From assembly GCF_000716605.1 (NCBI RefSeq), contig NZ_JNXE01000010.1, positions 1 through 64,000 on the forward strand: a DNA stretch of 64,000 nucleotides, given 5' to 3'. Origin of the DNA: Streptomyces sp. NRRL F-525 (GTDB lineage: Bacteria; Actinomycetota; Actinomycetes; Streptomycetales; Streptomycetaceae). Position 1 is the stretch's first letter, and each line of letters opens with the position of its first letter. This document shows positions 7,946 through 15,079 of the stretch, in pieces. The notes under the pieces were generated by a model that saw only the letters and a program-made list of their open reading frames with translations, made no database searches and was not told the DNA's origin. The position numbers and the translations under genes are program-made.

Positions 7946-8404
7946 TTACGCGTAGTCGGTCGCGGGGACCGTGCCGTAGCGGCTCATCGTCTCGATCGTC
8001 GACTCGGTGTTGAACTCCCGGCCGCCCGCGATCATGTCCCGCAGATCGCGGAAGTACTGCACGAACACGTCGGGTGTGAAGGTGTTGACCATCACCGCGG
8101 GCTCGTCGCCGGGGTTGGCGAAGGTGTGCGGGGCACCCGGCGGGATCATCGCGAGGGTGCCCGCCGGGGCGATGTGCACGGTCTCGCCGATGGTGAAGTG
8201 CACGGTGCCGGAGACCACGTAGAACCCCTCGTCGTGCTGGGCGTGGCGGTGCTGCGGCGGGCCCTGGGTGTGCGGGGCGAGGGTGATCTCGCCGATGCCG
8301 AGCCGGTGGCCGGTGGTGCCGCCGTCCTCCAGGATGCGCATCGTGACCGGCCCCAGCTGGATCGACTCGCCGTCGTCCGGACCGACCACGGAAACCTCGT
8401 TCAT
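7946..8404 (-). CDS. Single-domain cupin protein
   Basis: This 152-residue protein holds one conserved cupin barrel. Motif 1 is PQHRHAQHDEGFYVVSGTVH, with His ligands and a Glu for a divalent metal. Motif 2 includes PPGAPHTFAN. Such proteins are small oxygenases, isomerases or sensors; the substrate cannot be read from sequence. The ATG follows AAGGGAG at six bases. It faces a TetR-type regulator across 173 bases containing an inverted repeat, so it is the likely target of that regulator. Confidence 0.8.
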   Translation of the reverse strand: MNEVSVVGPDDGESIQLGPVTMRILEDGGTTGHRLGIGEITLAPHTQGPPQHRHAQHDEGFYVVSGTVHFTIGETVHIAPAGTLAMIPPGAPHTFANPGDEPAVMVNTFTPDVFVQYFRDLRDMIAGGREFNTESTIETMSRYGTVPATDYA

Positions 8405-8478
8405 CGCCGACTCCCTTGTGTGTGGCGCCAGTTGTGCGCTCGTCGCGGTGGCGCGCCCTACGGACGCTAGTCGGGCAC

Positions 8479-8512
8479 CTCTCGTTATGCAAGCTCGCTC
8501 TTACAATGAGAG
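8479..8512. promoter_or_regulatory. Inverted repeat, probable TetR operator
   Basis: CTCTCGTTAT (8479-8488) and ACAATGAGAG (8503-8512) form a dyad, with 8 of 10 positions matching across a 14-base spacer. It lies midway between the divergent cupin and TetR-type genes, as expected for an operator controlling both. Confidence 0.6.
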
Positions 8513-8577
8513 CTGAGCGTGATAATGTAGGGGTGACGGACGGCAGCGACGAGCGAATACGGGGAAGTGACGCACCG

Positions 8578-9189
8578 ATGGCGACAGCACAGACGGACAC
8601 GGGCCGCAGCAACCAGAAGAAGCGCACCCGTACGGCGATCGTCGAGGCGGCACGCGGGCTGATCGGCACGGGCAGCGAGGTGACGATGCCCGAGGTGGCC
8701 CGCGTCGCCCTGGTCTCCGAGGCCACCGCCTACCGCTACTTCCCCGACCTCCCGTCGCTGATCGGCGAGGCCCTGGCCGGCGTCTGGCCCGACCCCGTCG
8801 ACGCGCTCGGCCCGGTCGCCGACTCCCGCGACCCGGTCGAACGGATCGCGTTCGCCTGCGAGTTCCTGCTGCGCGGCACCCTGGCCCGGCAGGGCGGGGT
8901 GCGCGCGATGATGGCCGCGACCATCGTCCGCCCCGACACGGCGAACATGCGCCCCGGCATCCGCTTCGGCCTCATCGACCACGCGCTCGCACCCCTGGCG
9001 GCCACCCTCGGCGAGACCGACCCGGACGCGTTCACCCAGCTCAAGCGGGGCCTCGCGGTGGTCATGGCCTCGGACGCCCTGTTCACCCTCACCGACCAGT
9101 GCGGCCTCACCCCCGACGAGGCGATCACCAGCGCCGTAGCCACCGCGAAGACCTTGACGGAGGCGGCGGTGCGCGCGGCGGAGAGTTAG
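8578..9189 (+). CDS. TetR-family transcriptional regulator
   Basis: This 203-residue protein has an N-terminal TetR DNA-binding domain: TRTAIVEAARGLIGTGS, then the recognition segment VSEATAYRYFPDLPSLIGEA. The C-terminus is a helical ligand domain of unknown specificity. I place the start at ATG 8578, which has GGGGAAG upstream; an in-frame GTG at 8533 would add 15 residues without a good ribosome-binding site. The divergent cupin gene is the obvious candidate target. The 3' end converges on the next gene with 22 bases between stops. Confidence 0.85.
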   Translation: MATAQTDTGRSNQKKRTRTAIVEAARGLIGTGSEVTMPEVARVALVSEATAYRYFPDLPSLIGEALAGVWPDPVDALGPVADSRDPVERIAFACEFLLRGTLARQGGVRAMMAATIVRPDTANMRPGIRFGLIDHALAPLAATLGETDPDAFTQLKRGLAVVMASDALFTLTDQCGLTPDEAITSAVATAKTLTEAAVRAAES

Positions 9190-9211
9190 AGGGGGCCTGC
9201 GCGCCGGGCTC

Positions 9212-11584
9212 TCAACTGTCCTTTGTCTCTACGGCGGTTGGGTCCGTCGCCAGCCAGTGGCCGTCCGTGCTCCAGCCGAGGAGACGGCGGGCGCGGCTTC
9301 CGTCCGCCGTGCCGTCGGGGGTGAAGGTGCCGCCGTCCGCGACCAGGCGCAGCCCTGCCAGCGCGGGCGCGAGGCGGGCCGTGACGTGGGCCGGGTGGCG
9401 GGCCGCCTCCGCATCCAACTCGTCGAGTACGCGGCGCTGTTCGGCGGGCGGGCAGAGGGACAGATGGAACACCAACTGCCGCCAGGCGTACGCCGCGTCC
9501 TTGATCGTGGGGTACGGCCACGGGTTGCGGTGCACCCGGGCCGCCAGCCGGCACACGGTGCCGAAGCAGCGGCGCGCGAGGTCGGCCCAGCCGGGCTCGG
9601 GGGCGATGCCGACGCGGTGGACAAGGGTGGCCAGGTTGTGCGTGGTCAGGATCTGGGACTGCTCGATCACCTTGCCGTTGGCCGCGACCCAGGACCCGGA
9701 CGAGGAACCGGACTTGGACCGGTCCGGAGCCGAGGACGCCGCCGTGGCCCGCTCCGCGCACAGCCGCGCGAACCCCGGGGACGTACGGGGCCTGGCCCGG
9801 TCCGCGCGGCCCCGGCCGGCCGACTCGCTCGCTTCGGCGATCGCCAGTTCGCGGATCGCCGCGTAGTCGATGCCGTAGTACCGCTCGTACAGCGAACCGC
9901 CGAGCAACTCGCCCGCGATCCCCGCCGCCACAAGGAACTTGGGGCCGAAGGCGTCCATGAAGATGTCGGCGGCCAGCTCCTCCACCAGCGGGGCGCCCAG
10001 CTGTGACTGGCGGGCGAGCACGCCGAGTTCGCGCACGAGCGGGTTGGGCAGGATCGTGCCCGGGAACCCGCGCACGGCCAGCTCGCCCAACTGCCGTAGC
10101 AGCAGGGCCGCTTCGGCGGATCCGTCGCCGCGCTGCGCGGCCACCGCCCGCACCCAGGGCAGTTCCTCGATCCGGACCTGCCGTTCCAGGTTGAGCAGGA
10201 GCAGCGAACGGCGGTTGCGGAACGCGCGGTAGTTCGCGGCCATCAGGGTCCGCAGCGCCGGGTCGTCGTAGCTCCGTGCGGTGGTGACGGCGACCAACCG
10301 CGGTACCAGTGCTGCCAGTACCTCGGCCGAGGGGACGACTCCCCGCTCCACGAGGGTGGCTACCGGTGCGCTCAGCGCGCCCTCGATCACCCGCCGTAGC
10401 ACGGGCGGGAGTTGAGCACCGGCGGGCAGGCCGGTCGCCTGCTCCTCCGGTTCGGAAACAGGGGCGAGTACGGGGGCGAGGTCGGCGAGGCCCGACTCCT
10501 GGGGCAGCCCGGCGAGGCGGCCCACCAGCACCTGCGCCAGGGCGTGGTGGGAGGGGAGCGCGGCCTGGGCCCGCTGCACCCGGCGCAGTTCCGTGTGCGG
10601 GGCGGAGCCTGGCAGACCGCGTCGCCGCACCATCGACGCGACGGCGTGCCGCAGCAGGCCGAGCCGCCGCGCGTCCAACGCCCGCCCGGCGACGGTCTCT
10701 TCCAGCACGCCGCGCAGAATGCCCAGGTTCTCCTTGGGGTTACGGTGCTTCCCGCAGTGGGTGTGCTCGTCGGCCAGCTGCCGGTACCGGCTCAACAGTG
10801 CGGAGCCGCGCGCCAACCAGCCGGCATCCGGGACGAGTTCGAGCACCCGACCACCCTCCCCGCCCGCCGTCTCCAGCCAGTGGACGAGCAACTCGTCCCC
10901 GAACGGCTGCCATACGGCGAGTGCCTCGCGCTGTGTCTCCACGGCCGCGTTGGGACGCCGCCGGACCAGCCGGTCCACGGTGTCGGAGACGGTACGGCGG
11001 TGCAGCGCGTCGGAGGCGTCCGACGCGGGCCGACCGGCCGACGGGCGTGGCAGGAACCGGAGTTGATCCGCGAACGGCTCCAACTCCGCGACCAGGTCCA
11101 GCGCGGCGGCCGTCTCCCCGTGCCGTACCAGCCAGGCCATGGTGAGCAGCGCGCCCTCCTCGGGCACGGTCACCTCGTAACGCCCGCTGTTCAACTGCCC
11201 CCACAGCCAGGCGAGTCCGGGGTCGGTGAGACAGTGCGCGAACAGCGCCCGCCGGTCCGCGGGCACGCCGAACCGCTCCGCGAGCCGCGTCTCGTACGGC
11301 TGGAGCGGGCCGCCCGCGCCCGGGGTGCCCGTGGCGAAGCCGCCGTGCACCGCCTCGGGGGTGACCCAGGCCGGGAGCCCGGCCACCGGGGTGCGCGAAC
11401 CGATCGACAGCAGGCCGCCGGACATCCCTGCGAGCACGGCGCGCCAGCGCGTCACGCGGCCTTCCGCGCGACGGCGGGTGTCGGCGTCCTCGTGGGTCAG
11501 CGCGGTCGTGAAGGCCTTGGCCAACTGACCCTGGGCATAGCCGGGGTTGGCGGTGAGGTGCTGCTGGTCAGCGTCGTCGTTCAT
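9212..11584 (-). CDS. Large helical protein of unknown function
   Basis: This 790-residue protein is rich in Ala, Leu and Arg with many short amphipathic helices, suggesting an alpha-solenoid. I see no signal peptide, membrane helix or catalytic motif. Local features are a possible metal or nucleic-acid segment (DEHTHCGKHRNPKENLG) and a disordered Ser-rich insertion near residue 620 (ATAASSAPDRSKSGSSSGSW). The ATG has no Shine-Dalgarno and begins three bases after the 3' end of a tRNA-like sequence on the same strand, so the mRNA may be leaderless. An internal GTG near residue 44 with GGAAGG upstream is an alternative start. I do not recognise the family. Confidence 0.7.
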   Translation of the reverse strand: MNDDADQQHLTANPGYAQGQLAKAFTTALTHEDADTRRRAEGRVTRWRAVLAGMSGGLLSIGSRTPVAGLPAWVTPEAVHGGFATGTPGAGGPLQPYETRLAERFGVPADRRALFAHCLTDPGLAWLWGQLNSGRYEVTVPEEGALLTMAWLVRHGETAAALDLVAELEPFADQLRFLPRPSAGRPASDASDALHRRTVSDTVDRLVRRRPNAAVETQREALAVWQPFGDELLVHWLETAGGEGGRVLELVPDAGWLARGSALLSRYRQLADEHTHCGKHRNPKENLGILRGVLEETVAGRALDARRLGLLRHAVASMVRRRGLPGSAPHTELRRVQRAQAALPSHHALAQVLVGRLAGLPQESGLADLAPVLAPVSEPEEQATGLPAGAQLPPVLRRVIEGALSAPVATLVERGVVPSAEVLAALVPRLVAVTTARSYDDPALRTLMAANYRAFRNRRSLLLLNLERQVRIEELPWVRAVAAQRGDGSAEAALLLRQLGELAVRGFPGTILPNPLVRELGVLARQSQLGAPLVEELAADIFMDAFGPKFLVAAGIAGELLGGSLYERYYGIDYAAIRELAIAEASESAGRGRADRARPRTSPGFARLCAERATAASSAPDRSKSGSSSGSWVAANGKVIEQSQILTTHNLATLVHRVGIAPEPGWADLARRCFGTVCRLAARVHRNPWPYPTIKDAAYAWRQLVFHLSLCPPAEQRRVLDELDAEAARHPAHVTARLAPALAGLRLVADGGTFTPDGTADGSRARRLLGWSTDGHWLATDPTAVETKDS

Positions 11585-11587
11585 AAG

Positions 11588-11659
11588 CCGACGTGGCAGG
11601 TCCTGCCCCTGCGCCCTCCGGGATAAGAGCCCGGTGCTCTGCTGCTGAGCTACACGCCG
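11588..11659 (-). tRNA. tRNA-Lys(CTT)-like sequence lacking elbow loop motifs
   Basis: The reverse strand folds into a full 72-base cloverleaf. The acceptor stem is CGGCGTG/CACGTCG (seven pairs, one G-U), with T8-A9, D stem GCTC/GAGC, anticodon stem CCGGG/CCCGG, a five-base variable region and T stem GCAGG/CCTGC. The anticodon loop CTCTTAT keeps U33 and A37 and reads CUU (Lys). The D loop (AGCAGCA) lacks GG, and the T loop is GGCAGGA instead of TTCRANY, so the normal D-loop/T-loop elbow cannot form. CCA is not encoded. It is either a degenerate tRNA gene or a tRNA-like RNA with another role. An ordinary, working lysine tRNA is unlikely. Confidence 0.6.
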
Positions 11660-11737
11660 ATGAGCAGGGACGTTAGACGCGGAACGGGCCGTCGTACAAG
11701 GGGATTTCGGTCGTAGCCCCTCCCACTCACCGTAACG

Positions 11738-12244
11738 TCATACTCGGTGCGGTGCGGCTCCGTCCTGCCAGAGGTAGAGGTCGCGCAGCAGGGAGATCTC
11801 GGCGCCGTGAGCGATCAGCTCCCTGTTGACGTGCAGGACGATGCCCTCCATGGGAAACCGCTCGGGACCCACCGCGGGCGGATTCTCCAGGTCGGCGTCC
11901 GAGAGCTTGCGGACCCCGGCGTAGGCGAATGTCTCGGACTCCATGTCCTGGCCGCCGAAGTGCCATCCGACCCGGTAGCCGAGGCAGCTGACGACGATGT
12001 GCGCCAGCCGCCAGGCAATCGTCGTCACCGGTGACGGCACCGGGCCGGGGGACGCGAAGTCCCTCGTCCATTCCCCCGAACCTTCCGACATCGGCGTGTC
12101 CGACGTGCCCCGCGGACGGATGTTCCAGCAGCCGCGCACCGGCTCCCAGAAGTACTCCTCATCGGTGAGACCGTCCAGCCGGGGCCGCAGGTTTTTCTGC
12201 CAGTACCAGTCCAGCTGGTCCGCGAGCCGCTCGCTTCTCGTCAT
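11738..12244 (-). CDS. DinB-like metal-binding protein
   Basis: This 168-residue protein follows the four-helix DinB/mycothiol-dependent enzyme pattern: QLDWYWQKNLRPRLDGLTDEE, the segment VTTIAWRLAHI with its conserved His, and VNRELIAHGAEISLLRDLYL with a second conserved His. Members bind a divalent metal, and many actinobacterial ones act with mycothiol or remain uncharacterised. The ATG start is the first available. It stands alone between the tRNA-like region and the YbhN-like gene, with no sign of an operon. Confidence 0.8.
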   Translation of the reverse strand: MTRSERLADQLDWYWQKNLRPRLDGLTDEEYFWEPVRGCWNIRPRGTSDTPMSEGSGEWTRDFASPGPVPSPVTTIAWRLAHIVVSCLGYRVGWHFGGQDMESETFAYAGVRKLSDADLENPPAVGPERFPMEGIVLHVNRELIAHGAEISLLRDLYLWQDGAAPHRV

Positions 12245-12316
12245 TTCGGCACACTACAGATGCCGATGGCGAACCTCGGTACAGCCTCGTCGGCGAATGC
12301 GCCGCTCGCGGCAAGG

Positions 12317-13534
12317 TCACAGCACCTTCCGATGGACCAGCGCCGACAGCATCAACGCCCCCGGCAGCAACGGCACCCACACCGTCAGCACCCGGTAGCC
12401 GATGACGCTCGCCGTGGCCAGGTCCATGGGGGCGCCGAACGCGACCATCGTGAAGACCGTCGCCGCGTCCACGGGGCCGATCCCGCCGGGTGCGGGCACC
12501 GCGCCGACCGCGGTGCTGGCGGCGAGGAACGCGAGGACGACCTGGGGCCAGGACAGCGGCATGCCGAGTGAGGCGCCGACCGAGAAGATCACGGTCGCCT
12601 GCAGTACCGGCGCGGCCGCCGCTCCGCCCCACAGGGCGAGGACGCGGCTGGGCATGGTATGCAGCTGGCGTACGTCGGTCAGGGCGGTGCGGAAGCAGCG
12701 GAGGACCGGGCGGCGCAGCGGGGGGACGAGGGCCAGGAGCAGGGCGGCCGTGCCGAACGCGATGCCCAGCCCGCCGAAGGCGAGGACCAACGACCAGCCC
12801 CGCGGGACGAGTTGGCCGAACCTCAGCATCTCGGGGAAGGTGATGAGGAAGGCGATCAGGACGATGGTCTTCGCGATCGGCCGGACGAGTGAGTACAGGG
12901 CGAGCGAGGCGGTGGCGCGGGCGAGGGGGATGCCGCGGCCCTGGAGGAAGCGCAGCGTCACGGCGTGGGCGCCGATGCTGGCCGGCAGCGCGTGGTTGGC
13001 GGCGCCCGCGGCGAACTGCGAGGCGATCAGCAGCCCGGTCGGCAGCCGCTCGGGCACCGCACCCTGGCGGACGAGGGCGGCGGTGCCCCAGCCGAGGCAG
13101 GTGAAGAAGAACGCGGCGAGCAGCCACCAGGGGTCGGCGGAGGCGAGCCGGGCCGTGCCGTCGTACATGGCACGCCAGTCGACCGCCGCCCACACCGCGA
13201 TCAGCAGCAGGGGCAGCAGGGTCAGGATCCTGGTGGCGAGGCGCGCGGCGGAGGGGAGGCGGAAGGGGGCGGGGGCGGGAGCGGGGCCGGGGGTGGAGAC
13301 GGGGAGCGGCCCGGGGATCTCTTCGAGCGGAAGCAGGGACACGTTGCGAAACGTTCCCGTCCGGTATGACGTCGTGGTGTCCGTCAGCGGAAGGGGCGCG
13401 GGCGGCTGGGCGACGCGGACGGCGTGAATGGCTTGAAGGGCCCGGGTGAACGCACCGGGCGCACCATCGGCATCATCCGTGACATCGCCCACTTCACCGC
13501 CCACTTCACCGCCCACTCCACCACCCCAGATCAT
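12317..13534 (-). CDS. YbhN/LPG-synthase-TM-like (UPF0104) membrane protein
   Basis: The C-terminal 310 or so residues hold about eight transmembrane helices and the family features AANHALPASIGAHAVTLRFL and AVGAVPAPGGIGPVDAATVF. This family resembles the flippase domain of lysylphosphatidylglycerol synthases; most members have no known substrate. The first 90 residues are low-complexity. I place the start at ATG 13534; a TTG at 13549 adds five residues, and a GTG inside (FRN-VSLLPLEE) is also possible, as none has a strong ribosome-binding site. It diverges from the NagZ-like gene. The link to glycan metabolism is positional only. Confidence 0.75.
   Translation of the reverse strand: MIWGGGVGGEVGGEVGDVTDDADGAPGAFTRALQAIHAVRVAQPPAPLPLTDTTTSYRTGTFRNVSLLPLEEIPGPLPVSTPGPAPAPAPFRLPSAARLATRILTLLPLLLIAVWAAVDWRAMYDGTARLASADPWWLLAAFFFTCLGWGTAALVRQGAVPERLPTGLLIASQFAAGAANHALPASIGAHAVTLRFLQGRGIPLARATASLALYSLVRPIAKTIVLIAFLITFPEMLRFGQLVPRGWSLVLAFGGLGIAFGTAALLLALVPPLRRPVLRCFRTALTDVRQLHTMPSRVLALWGGAAAAPVLQATVIFSVGASLGMPLSWPQVVLAFLAASTAVGAVPAPGGIGPVDAATVFTMVAFGAPMDLATASVIGYRVLTVWVPLLPGALMLSALVHRKVL
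13486..13521 (-). repeat. Three 12-bp tandem repeats near YbhN start
   Basis: The plus-strand unit CGCCCACTTCAC occurs perfectly at 13486-13497 and 13498-13509, and with one substitution at 13510-13521. On the coding strand it gives a run of Gly-Gly-Glu-Val-like residues at the extreme N-terminus of the YbhN-like protein. This is consistent with a dispensable, slippage-prone leader. Confidence 0.75.
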
Positions 13535-13542
13535 TGCCTGAA

Positions 13543-13565
13543 TCAACAATCCATCGGTTTGTTGA
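13543..13565. promoter_or_regulatory. Inverted repeat with overlapping -35-like element
   Basis: TCAACAA (13543-13549) and TTGTTGA (13559-13565) are perfect 7-base arms around a 9-base spacer. They lie between the divergent YbhN-like and NagZ-like genes. TTGACT (13562-13567) overlaps the right arm and could act as a -35 with TTGAAT (13586-13591) as -10. A repressor bound here would block the NagZ-side promoter. Confidence 0.5.
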
Positions 13566-13597
13566 CTTTAGGTTGAGCGAGCCATTTGAATTCCAGT

Positions 13598-15076
13598 ATG
13601 ACCCACGCCGAGCGTACGTCCGCCGCCGTCACCGCCCTGCCCGTCGACCTCGACGAGGCGGCCCACCGCTGTCTGGTTGCCGGGTTCGAGGGCGCGACGA
13701 CCGTGCCGGACCCGCTCAAGCGGCTCATCGACCGCGGCCTCGGCGGCGTCATCCTGTTCACCCGCAATGTCCGCGACGCCGAGCAGGTGCGCCGGCTCAC
13801 CGACCAACTCCGCTCCATCCGGCCGGACTTGCTCGTGGCCATCGACAACGAGGGCGGCGGAATCGGCCACTTGGTGAGCGCGGACGCCCCGGACGCTCCC
13901 GGCTCCTACGCCCTCGGAGTCGTCGACGACCCGGCCCTGACCGCCCGTTGCGCCGACGCGCTCGCGGGTCACCTCGCCACACTGGGCATCACCGCCTCGT
14001 ACGCACCCGTCGCCGACCTTCAGCACCAACCGCGCAACCCGATCGTGCGCACCCGCTCCTTCGGCGCCGATCCCGCTCTGGCCGCCCGCCATCTGCGCGC
14101 CTGGATCACCGCCACCGACGGACGCGGCATCGCCTCCTGTGCCAAGCATTTCCCGGGCCACGGCGGCACAATCACCGACAGCCATCACGGTGTCGCCACG
14201 GACCCGCGCCCGTACGACGAACTCCTCGTCGACCTCGCGCCGTTCCGCGCCGCCATCGACGCGGGCGTACCGATGCTGATGAGCGCCCACGTCGTCTTCC
14301 CGGCCCTGGACGCCAACCGCCCCGCCACCCTCAGCCGCCGCATCCTCGGCGATCTGCTCCGCCTGGAACTCGGCTTCGACGGCGTCCTCGTCAGCGACGC
14401 CCTGGAGATGAAGGCGATAGCCGACGCGTACGGCGAGGCCGCCGGAGCCCGTATCGCCCTCGCCGCCGGAGCGGACCAAGTCATCGTCGCCGTACCGGAC
14501 TTGGACGTCACCCTGGCGTGCCGGGACGCCGTGCTCGACGCGCTGCACTCGGGCCTGCTGCCCGAGGAGCGGGTGTGGGAGGCCGCCGGTCGCGTACGAC
14601 GGCTCGCCGAGCGGTACGCGACCCCGCGCCGTACGGTCACCGCCTGGGACGCGGACGCCGGCCTGGAGGCGGCCCGCCGCGCCGTACGCACCCGGACCCT
14701 GCCCCCGCCCCTGCGCGGCGCCCACGTCGTCGACCTGTTCCCGGCCCCGCACCCCGCCCTGAACTGGGGCGGCGAGGACCTCCTCACCGAACTCCGCGCG
14801 ATCGACCCCACGGCCACCGGCACCGCGCTCAACACGGAACCGGCCGACCCCGCCGCCCTCGTCGACGGGATCGTACGGGCGGGCGCGCCGCTGGTCGTCG
14901 CCACGTCCGACGCCGGTCTGCACCCCTGGCAGGCCCGGCTGCGCGACACGCTCGCGGCCTGGCGACCCGACGCCGTCCTGGTCGACACGGGGTTGCCGGA
15001 GGGCGGCGCCCTCTGCTCCTACGGCCGCGGGCGGGTCAACCTGCGCGCGGTCGCGGAGGTACTCGCGGGCGCCTGA
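13598..15076 (+). CDS. nagZ: GH3 beta-N-acetylhexosaminidase (NagZ type)
   Basis: This 492-residue protein has the NagZ signature KHFPGHGGTITDSHHG (Lys183; the Asp/His pair near 193-195 gives the unusual acid/base dyad). The nucleophile is Asp267 in VLVSDALEMKAI. The N-terminal barrel carries DNEGGGIGHLV. The C-terminal 150 residues form the second GH3 domain. There is no signal peptide, so it acts in the cytoplasm, removing terminal N-acetylglucosamine from imported or recycled sugars. The ATG at 13598 has no Shine-Dalgarno; a TTG at 13586 is in frame. The likely promoter sits 20-35 bases upstream, so the message may be nearly leaderless. Confidence 0.87.
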   Translation: MTHAERTSAAVTALPVDLDEAAHRCLVAGFEGATTVPDPLKRLIDRGLGGVILFTRNVRDAEQVRRLTDQLRSIRPDLLVAIDNEGGGIGHLVSADAPDAPGSYALGVVDDPALTARCADALAGHLATLGITASYAPVADLQHQPRNPIVRTRSFGADPALAARHLRAWITATDGRGIASCAKHFPGHGGTITDSHHGVATDPRPYDELLVDLAPFRAAIDAGVPMLMSAHVVFPALDANRPATLSRRILGDLLRLELGFDGVLVSDALEMKAIADAYGEAAGARIALAAGADQVIVAVPDLDVTLACRDAVLDALHSGLLPEERVWEAAGRVRRLAERYATPRRTVTAWDADAGLEAARRAVRTRTLPPPLRGAHVVDLFPAPHPALNWGGEDLLTELRAIDPTATGTALNTEPADPAALVDGIVRAGAPLVVATSDAGLHPWQARLRDTLAAWRPDAVLVDTGLPEGGALCSYGRGRVNLRAVAEVLAGA

Positions 15077-15079
15077 CGG

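Noticed and set aside
10412..11626. A 404-codon plus-strand frame opposite the 790-residue protein
   Set aside because: It crosses the tRNA-like sequence and has no domain or ribosome-binding signal. The minus frame spans the whole interval with consistent amino-acid composition.
11588..11659. Calling the cloverleaf an ordinary tRNA-Lys gene
   Set aside because: Both the D-loop GG and the T-loop TTC are missing. These are near-universal in working bacterial elongator tRNAs, so I report it only as tRNA-like.
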